Assembly (NCBI GenBank): GCA_017616165.1
Contig: JAFZYR010000020.1
Coordinates: forward strand, 1-64,000
DNA length: 64,000 bases
Direction: 5' to 3'
From: Treponema sp.
GTDB taxonomy: Bacteria > Spirochaetota > Spirochaetia > Treponematales > Treponemataceae
Each line of letters starts with the position of its first letter. Positions within the stretch are counted from its first letter, which is position 1. Below the pieces are notes generated by a model, which saw only the letters and a program-made list of their open reading frames with translations, did no database searches and was not told where the DNA came from. The position numbers and the translations under genes were made by a program. Of this stretch, positions 58,349 through 64,000 are shown piece by piece.

Positions 58349-59677
58349 TTATCTGCTCCACAAAAGCCACAGCACAAGAGCCGAGACAGCTGTAGTCAAA
58401 ACAGTAAACGGAGCGGCAACCTTGAGCCAGTCTCCAAACTTCATCGGGTAACCTTCTTTTTTTACAATGCCCATGCTTACAACATTTGCACTGGCACCAA
58501 AAGGAGTAAGGTTTCCTCCAAGGCAGCTGCCTATTAAAAGCGCAAACATAAAGAGCTCCTTGTTGAGTCCCATGTTTACAGCAAGACTGCCGGCTACAGG
58601 AAGCATAGCAATGATGTAAGGAACATTATCTACAAAGCCGCTTATTGCAACAGAAACTATAAGAATAATCATAAAGCCCAGGAGCTTAGAGCCACCGCAT
58701 ACACCGGCAAGGAAGCCTGCAAAATCTTCGAGCAGTCCTGTTTCCTGAATGGCACCTACTACAATAAAAATGCCCAGCAAAAAGAATATTGTTTCCCAGT
58801 CAAGGCCGGTAATCAATTCTTTAATTTCACTGCCGCTCTTTTTCTGACTTACGCGGTACCATACAATAGAAACAAGTCCAAGTACAAAAACATAAAGTCC
58901 GCTAAGATAGGCAAAATCTGTATTTATAAAGGAAACTCCTGCAAGCCCCGCAATCATAACAATAAGGATGATAAACGGTACCCAGGAAATAACCGGAGTT
59001 TTTTCTACGTCTATTTTCTGCTTTCCAAATTTGGCAAAGAAAAAATAAAAGTAAATACAGCCCACAATAAGGCCGGCCTGAATTATAAAGAAGATTGAAA
59101 GACGCCCCTGGTGAAAAAAGAAGTTGTTAAAGTTGTAGCCCGCATAGGCTGCAAAAATCATGCTTGGAGGATCTCCTACCAGGGTTGCAGTTCCTTCCAT
59201 ATTGGACATAACGGCAAGACCAATCATAAAATATGTAGGATTTTTATCAAGCTTTTTGCACAGGGCAAGGGCAATAGGTGCCATTACTAAAACTGTGGCA
59301 ACATTTTCTACAAAGATTGAAATGATGCCGGTCATGGCAAGAATAAACACAATTGCAATTCCGGTATTTTTACTTGAGCTTATAATTCCGTCTGCAATGC
59401 GTGCCGGAACGTTGGAATACAAAAACAAGGCGGCAATGGTCATGCTGCCAAGATAAATCATAATTACGTTCCAGTTGATTATTTGAAAAAACGAATGCGT
59501 AAAGGCATAAATACGTGTGCTGCTACCCGGGAAAATTCTTCCTGGAAAAATTATCCCAAGTATAATTACAATAAGTGCGGCACAGCTTGTAAACCATACC
59601 TTCTTTTCCTGAAAAAGAATTACAAGAAGGTACATAAGTATTGCAATTGCCAGAACAACGTATTTTAATGCCTGCAT
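58349..59677 (-). CDS. SLC13/ArsB/NhaD-superfamily permease
   Basis: About 442 residues and 11-12 membrane helices. The sequence IISIFVENVATVLVMAPIAL and the inverted-repeat counterpart GFVDNVPYIIAMLPVAGSLA are the two substrate-binding motifs of the ion transporter superfamily; GLDWETIFFLLGIFIVVGAI and LIGSCLGGNLTPFGASANVV also fit. Substrate may be a dicarboxylate, Na+/H+ or arsenite; the sequence does not decide. The start at 59677 (MQALKYVV) has AAAGGAT upstream and is 13 nt after the cyclase stop. Confidence 0.87.
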   Translation of the reverse strand: MQALKYVVLAIAILMYLLVILFQEKKVWFTSCAALIVIILGIIFPGRIFPGSSTRIYAFTHSFFQIINWNVIMIYLGSMTIAALFLYSNVPARIADGIISSSKNTGIAIVFILAMTGIISIFVENVATVLVMAPIALALCKKLDKNPTYFMIGLAVMSNMEGTATLVGDPPSMIFAAYAGYNFNNFFFHQGRLSIFFIIQAGLIVGCIYFYFFFAKFGKQKIDVEKTPVISWVPFIILIVMIAGLAGVSFINTDFAYLSGLYVFVLGLVSIVWYRVSQKKSGSEIKELITGLDWETIFFLLGIFIVVGAIQETGLLEDFAGFLAGVCGGSKLLGFMIILIVSVAISGFVDNVPYIIAMLPVAGSLAVNMGLNKELFMFALLIGSCLGGNLTPFGASANVVSMGIVKKEGYPMKFGDWLKVAAPFTVLTTAVSALVLWLLWSR

Positions 59678-59690
59678 TTTATATCCTTTA

Positions 59691-62396
59691 CTACTTCTGG
59701 AGCAGCTTGAATACACCGTCCTTTGGATTATAGGCTACACCTACATCATCCTGTTCGGTCGGGTATTTGCCCTGAATAAAGAAGTCTTCTGTAATCTTTA
59801 TGTAGTAAGCGGCAACATTGTCATCCTGCTTGTGCTGGTGCAGAATCTTAAACTTTTCAAGCGCACGTGCGTAATTCTTGTTTTCAAAGTCGGCAAGAGC
59901 ATTTTCCCATTTTTCGTAATAAGAAATAAGGCCTGCACTTGCATCCTCACGCTCGCAGATAAGCTCGTAAAGTCTGATTGGTGTATTTACGTTAACTACG
60001 CGTACACAGTCAAGACTGCGCACAATAAAGCGGTCTCCAAGAAGAGCACGGGTTGCGGCACTAATCATAATACCGCCTGTGCAGTACTGCTTGTTTACAC
60101 CTTCGAGACGGCTTGCAAGGTTTACATTGTTACCCATCATAGTGTAGTTCTTTTTGTTTTCAGAACCCATGTAACCGGCAATCATTTCTCCGGAGTTCAA
60201 ACCAATACGTGTAAAGAGCTTGCGCTTGTTGGCAACCATAATCTTAAAGGCATCGTAAAGCTCATCGTCCATATCAGCCGGCTTTTCTTCGGCAGCAGCA
60301 ATTTCAAGAATTTCCTTGTTCATCTGTGCTTCGGCAGCCTTCATCTTAATGGCAGCAGCACAGGCACGCTGAGCATGGTCTTCCATCTGAACCGGAGCAC
60401 CAACAAGAGCAATAATAGCGTCTCCTTCGTACTTATCTACTGTACCGCGCTCTTCCATAATGATATCTGACATTTTTGTAAGGTAATAGTTGAGCAAGGC
60501 AACCAGCTGACCGGCTGTAAGCAGTTCACTAAAGCCCGAGAATTTCTGAATATCTGTAAACATGGCAGTCATTTCAAGACGCTGACCACCAAGCTTGAAT
60601 GAAGAAGGATTAGCAACGATTTCGTTTACTACTTCCTTAGAAAGACACTGGCTGAAGGCGTTGGTAATGAATCTCTTGTCGTGGTTGGCTGTAATAAAGC
60701 CTGCAACTGTTGTTGCAACGAACGAAACAAATACCGAAACAACCGGAATTACTGTACCAATATACTGCCTTGTAAGCAGGAAGTACAAAAGAAGTGCACC
60801 ACCGGTCAAAACAACGGCAACAACTCCAATGATAATCTGTGGGGTTGTTCTCTTAATTCTATAAGTAACAAGACTGTAGGCAAAGCACATTACCAGTGCA
60901 ATGATAATAGAAATCCATACCGGAGAATCGTCTACAAAGTCGTTTGAAAGAATCATGTTTGCAAGGGCATAGTGCATACCTGGGTTTGGATAATGCTCTT
61001 CGTACTGGTTAATACCGTAGTCGGTTGTACTTGAAGCATTTGTTCCTACAATACACATTGCATCCTTTACGATTGCAGCATACTTGTTATGAGATTCCAT
61101 GTATTTTTCGTAGGCAGATTTTGCTTCTGCAAAAAGATCATGGATATAATCAACATCATCTTCATAAAGCTCACAGAAGTAGGCTTCGGCGTCACCATTG
61201 AGGAAGTCCTTTGAAGCCTGGAAATAAAGCTGTCGGTATTCCAGATAAGCATCATAGGTAATTCCGTCTTCCGGAGCTTCTCCGTAAGAAAGCTCCTGTC
61301 TGATATAATCTGCAGTTTCCCAAAGATCGTATGGGTTTTCTTCAGGCTCAAGATCTTCAAAGAAGCCGGAATTGTTCATGATGGTAAGATTCTTGAGGAA
61401 GGTATTTTCCATTGTCGAAAGGAAGTAAATATTTGCAAGCGAGATTTTATTGTAATCTACAAAGTGCTTTTTTGGATATTTGATAATGATTGAACCGTCT
61501 TTTGAACGAGGAATCTTGAGGGTGCCGACCTTAATATAGTCGTTTGTAATTTCTACCTTAGGATTTCCAAGCTGTTCAAGAATTGGACGGAAAACAAGCT
61601 GGGCATAATATTTGCCGTTATATTTTACAACAAGGTTTACATGGCGCAGGTATCCATCAACATCAGGATCTGCATTTACAAAGCCTGCAGATTTTGCCTG
61701 AGTAATAAAGTCATAAAGGGCCGGAGTTACGCCGGTATATTCCTTTGTGATTGTATCCTTGTCGGCAGAAACATTACTGAGGGCAATGTAATTGCTCAGG
61801 AATTCATTTTCCAGATCGGAGGTTTGAATTCCGTCTTCAAAGGTAAGTGTAAGATATGTATTTCCAAAATCCTTGATAGAGCTGGCGAGTACCTCGTCTA
61901 CAGGATTTATAACATGCGAAATTGCCGTATTAAGCTCAAGGGCATATCTGCGGGATTCTGAATCATAAACTTCAGATGCTTCGTCGTATTCTGCATCTCC
62001 GTCTGCAAGGGCTTCGAAATACTCGTCTGCAGTTTCATAAAGCAGGCCGAAGTAATCTTCTACATAACCAGGCAGATATTCTCTTACATAAGTTTCGTCT
62101 ACCGTTGCCTGTGAATGATCAAGGAAGCTTAAATCGAATACAACAGAGCGTGCACCAAGCTCTTTAAGGTTGGCAAGCATCTGTGAATAAACTGTGCGTG
62201 AAAAAGGCCATGAACCGATCTTTTCGACAGCGTCATCATCAACGGCTATCATAAGAACTTCAGGACTTTCTTCTGTAGATTTTAACGGACGCTGAAAATA
62301 ATCCGCTACCTTATAATCAAGTGGTGAAAACATGAGCAGTGAACAGAGCGCTACTGCTATGATAGGAATAATTATTGAAATAAGAATTTTTTTCAT
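59691..62396 (-). CDS. CHASE2-domain adenylate cyclase
   Basis: About 901 residues. A first membrane helix (4-23) is followed by a long extracytoplasmic CHASE2 domain (about 25-480: VLMIAVDDDAVEKIGSWPFS, LGARSVVFDLSFLDHS), three membrane helices (about 485-575) and a class III cyclase domain (about 600-800). Metal Asp are in AMFTDIQKFSGFSE and YEGDAIIALVGAP; substrate Lys in DKYEGD; NYTMMGNNVNLASRLEG follows. A TPR-like tail ends the protein. The CHASE2 part has an unusually long acidic, Tyr-rich insertion (YFEALADGDAEYDEASEVYD). The ATG at 62396 is preferred over an earlier in-frame start at 62432. Confidence 0.92.
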   Translation of the reverse strand: MKKILISIIIPIIAVALCSLLMFSPLDYKVADYFQRPLKSTEESPEVLMIAVDDDAVEKIGSWPFSRTVYSQMLANLKELGARSVVFDLSFLDHSQATVDETYVREYLPGYVEDYFGLLYETADEYFEALADGDAEYDEASEVYDSESRRYALELNTAISHVINPVDEVLASSIKDFGNTYLTLTFEDGIQTSDLENEFLSNYIALSNVSADKDTITKEYTGVTPALYDFITQAKSAGFVNADPDVDGYLRHVNLVVKYNGKYYAQLVFRPILEQLGNPKVEITNDYIKVGTLKIPRSKDGSIIIKYPKKHFVDYNKISLANIYFLSTMENTFLKNLTIMNNSGFFEDLEPEENPYDLWETADYIRQELSYGEAPEDGITYDAYLEYRQLYFQASKDFLNGDAEAYFCELYEDDVDYIHDLFAEAKSAYEKYMESHNKYAAIVKDAMCIVGTNASSTTDYGINQYEEHYPNPGMHYALANMILSNDFVDDSPVWISIIIALVMCFAYSLVTYRIKRTTPQIIIGVVAVVLTGGALLLYFLLTRQYIGTVIPVVSVFVSFVATTVAGFITANHDKRFITNAFSQCLSKEVVNEIVANPSSFKLGGQRLEMTAMFTDIQKFSGFSELLTAGQLVALLNYYLTKMSDIIMEERGTVDKYEGDAIIALVGAPVQMEDHAQRACAAAIKMKAAEAQMNKEILEIAAAEEKPADMDDELYDAFKIMVANKRKLFTRIGLNSGEMIAGYMGSENKKNYTMMGNNVNLASRLEGVNKQYCTGGIMISAATRALLGDRFIVRSLDCVRVVNVNTPIRLYELICEREDASAGLISYYEKWENALADFENKNYARALEKFKILHQHKQDDNVAAYYIKITEDFFIQGKYPTEQDDVGVAYNPKDGVFKLLQK

Positions 62397-62420
62397 AAAA
62401 GTAATCCAGGTATAAATAAA

Positions 62421-62460
62421 AAAAGCCTGCAATCATAAGAGGATCGCAGGTTTTTTTTCT
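62421..62460. terminator. Terminator between the FecR-like gene and the cyclase gene
   Basis: CCTGCAATC (62426-62434) pairs with GATCGCAGG (62442-62450) with one mismatch, flanked by an A run on one side and eight Ts on the other. On the minus strand it follows the FecR-like gene, so the cyclase needs its own promoter or readthrough. Confidence 0.8.
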
Positions 62461-62472
62461 AAAAGAAATTAG

Positions 62473-62889
62473 TTATTCTTCGTCCCAAGCATAGTCTGCT
62501 TTAGCTTCAGAAGCTCTGGAAGAAGCGGTTGCTACACCTTCTCTCTTTCCTGTTGCATCATCTACATCATCTGCCTTGGCAATTGACTGCTTTTTAAGGC
62601 CACCCTTTGCAGGAGCAGCAGCAACATACAAGGATTCAACAGTACCATTCTGTTTAGCCTTGATTGTAATAATTTTACCTTCAAATTCGATATCTACGGT
62701 TGAACTAAGTTTTGTTCTAAGAACAGTAGATGCCAATAATTCCTGTCCAACAGAAACTTTTGTCCATTTTCCAGGAGCAGATTCATATTCAACAGTACCT
62801 ACAAATGCTTTAACTACATAAGAATTTGCAGCAGCGAACAACATAGTTCCTGTAAACAAAACCAATAACAAAGCAAAAAGTTTTTTCAT
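62473..62889 (-). CDS. Small secreted FecR-like protein
   Basis: A 138-residue protein with a signal peptide (residues 1-20, ending MLFAAA). The mature domain VVKAFVGTVEYESAPGKWTK and QELLASTVLRTKLSSTVDIE matches the FecR-type beta domain in which an exported value 'G.V....G.W..l..G..l..g..i.T...s.a.i.f' repeats. The C-terminal tail is acidic and Ala-rich (SRASEAKADYAWDEE). AGGAGG precedes the ATG at 62889. Its role outside the cytoplasm is unknown. Confidence 0.82.
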   Translation of the reverse strand: MKKLFALLLVLFTGTMLFAAANSYVVKAFVGTVEYESAPGKWTKVSVGQELLASTVLRTKLSSTVDIEFEGKIITIKAKQNGTVESLYVAAAPAKGGLKKQSIAKADDVDDATGKREGVATASSRASEAKADYAWDEE

Positions 62890-62915
62890 GCGAAAACCTC
62901 CTCTCGTAATAAGTA

Positions 62916-62944
62916 ATTATCTTACATTTTATAAAAAAAAGCAA
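62916..62944 (-). promoter_or_regulatory. Promoter of the FecR-like gene
   Basis: On the minus strand TTGCTT (62939-62944), a 17-bp spacer and GATAAT (62916-62921), with a 26-nt leader and good Shine-Dalgarno site. Confidence 0.65.
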
Positions 62945-63036
62945 CATTTATTTTGTTACACAAAACACATTTTTTTTTGCAAAAATCACAGTAAGCACTG
63001 TTGAATTTACCCCGATTTTGCAACATACTTAAAGGC

Positions 63037-64000
63037 ATGGCAGACATACATACTTTCCCAGATGCCCCGGAAGGAACGCCGGTTGCAAACTTTGTACACC
63101 TTCATGTGCACTCCGATTATTCACTTTTGGACAGCTGTGCCAAGCTGGACTCTCTCATTGCCAAGGCAAAACGCCTTAATATGCCTGCACTTGCGCTTAC
63201 AGACCACGGAAACATGTTCGGCGTACTCAATTTTGAGCATATCTGCCACGCCAACGGCATTAATCCTATTGTGGGAGAAGAATTTTACGTTGCCTACGGC
63301 AGCCATTTAGAAAAAAACGACGTTCCGTACAGCCATAAAGGCGAAGACGGCGACCGCCATGCCCATTATTTTCACCTTATCCTGCTTTGCGAAAACCAGA
63401 AGGGCTACGAAAACATGTCGTGGCTCAGCTCCATTGCCTTTACCGAAGGTCTTTATTACGGAAAACCGCGTATTGACTTTGAATTACTCGAAAAATATCA
63501 CGAAGGCTTAATCTGTCTTTCTGCCTGTATTCAGGGTGAACTCCCACAGCTGCTGCTTGCCGGCATGGATAAAGAAGCAGAAGAGCTTGCGCTTAAGTAT
63601 AAAAACCTTTTTGGACCCGACCATTATTACATAGAGCTTCAGGATCACGGACTTCCGGACCAGAAGCTTGTTGCCGAAAAGCTCATTGCACTTGCCCACA
63701 AGCTTGATATTCCGCTCGTTGTAACAAACGATATTCACTATGTAGAGCAGGAGGATGCCGAAGCTCAGGATGCACTGCGCTGTATCGGCTTTAAGGATAT
63801 ACTTACCGAGCCTCATTCACGCATGGGCGGCGAACAGAACCTTACCTCCTGGTATTTTAAGACAGAACAGGAAATGCGCCTGCTTTTCCCGCAGTGTCCC
63901 GAAGCCTATGACAATACGATTAAGATTGCCAATATGTGCGACCTTACAATTCATCAGTATAAAACAGAGGAATTAAAGGCTTGTCTTCCGCGCTTTGAGC
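63037..64000 (+). CDS. dnaE: DNA polymerase III alpha subunit, partial (5' end only)
   Basis: 321 codons are present and the frame stays open to the window end. The PHP domain is at the very start: NFVHLHVHSDYSLLDS, then AKLDSLIAKAKRLNMPALAL, TDHGNMFGVLNFEHICHANG and NPIVGEEFYVAYG. LICLSACIQGELPQLLLAG and VVTNDIHYVEQEDAEAQDAL follow as in DnaE1. It is the replicative polymerase catalytic subunit. The ATG at 63037 follows AAAGG closely. Confidence 0.96.
   Translation, partial: MADIHTFPDAPEGTPVANFVHLHVHSDYSLLDSCAKLDSLIAKAKRLNMPALALTDHGNMFGVLNFEHICHANGINPIVGEEFYVAYGSHLEKNDVPYSHKGEDGDRHAHYFHLILLCENQKGYENMSWLSSIAFTEGLYYGKPRIDFELLEKYHEGLICLSACIQGELPQLLLAGMDKEAEELALKYKNLFGPDHYYIELQDHGLPDQKLVAEKLIALAHKLDIPLVVTNDIHYVEQEDAEAQDALRCIGFKDILTEPHSRMGGEQNLTSWYFKTEQEMRLLFPQCPEAYDNTIKIANMCDLTIHQYKTEELKACLPRFE

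Noticed and set aside
62960-63036. Possible fourth copy of the gspD/ssb upstream element before dnaE
   Set aside because: There is a T-rich run, CCCG and a TA-rich stretch, but the core TTTTTGTAAKAAGTCCCG is not present and the similarity could be chance in AT-rich DNA.
1-64000. CRISPR arrays, insertion sequences, prophage or rRNA operons
   Set aside because: No regularly spaced repeats, transposase, integrase, phage structural genes or rRNA sequence were seen on reading both strands.

Overview
The window looks like chromosomal DNA of a treponeme-type spirochete. This rests on a probable periplasmic-flagellar-collar (FlcA-like) TPR protein, DUF2259-type and DUF5312-type secreted or cytosolic proteins, many spirochete-style lipoproteins, CHASE2 and HAMP class III cyclases, moderately AT-rich DNA and dense gene packing. 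I cannot name a species from sequence alone. Both ends cut genes: an SPFH/QmcA-like gene at the left and dnaE at the right.

Layout. 1-8.6 kb: nfeD-qmcA pair; a three-gene ABC exporter operon with its own GntR/YtrA-type regulator and a clear operator; a 7TM HD-GYP c-di-GMP phosphodiesterase with an esterase; Nudix hydrolase; cytidine deaminase; a CotH-like lipoprotein. 8.7-24.9 kb: one leftward, almost gapless operon holding a reduced type II secretion-like set (secretin GspD, ATPase GspE, platform GspF, pseudopilin GspG, two small proteins and a GspL-like membrane protein), two related lipoproteins, a clostripain-family lipoprotein protease, a giant Rhs protein ending in an L,D-transpeptidase-like domain, and a secreted protein with a putative glycan-binding domain. 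This is the most unusual part of the window.

25-38.5 kb: CmpB-like membrane protein, CorA with a structured leader, FGE-fold protein, phosphoesterase, hisC, an unknown 641-aa protein, ssb, a U32 peptidase-family protein, an Ig/lamin-tail-like lipoprotein, a DUF2259 protein and a polyprenol-kinase-like enzyme. A near-identical element of about 40 bp lies upstream of gspD, ssb and the lamin-tail lipoprotein gene, which suggests that the secretion operon shares regulation with ssb and perhaps takes part in DNA uptake or processing.

38.5-64 kb: FlcA-like protein, two CBM48 proteins, a DUF4230 protein, a DUF4160 pair, hflK-hflC with a pseudokinase-like membrane protein, a DUF5312-like protein, tRNA-Glu and tRNA-Gln, two adenylate cyclases, mutS2, a LuxR-type regulator, rsgA, an SLC13/ArsB-type permease, a FecR-like secreted protein and the start of dnaE. 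Many singly transcribed genes have an extended -10 element 6-8 nt before the ATG and no Shine-Dalgarno sequence, which suggests leaderless mRNAs. Operon-internal genes have strong Shine-Dalgarno sites.
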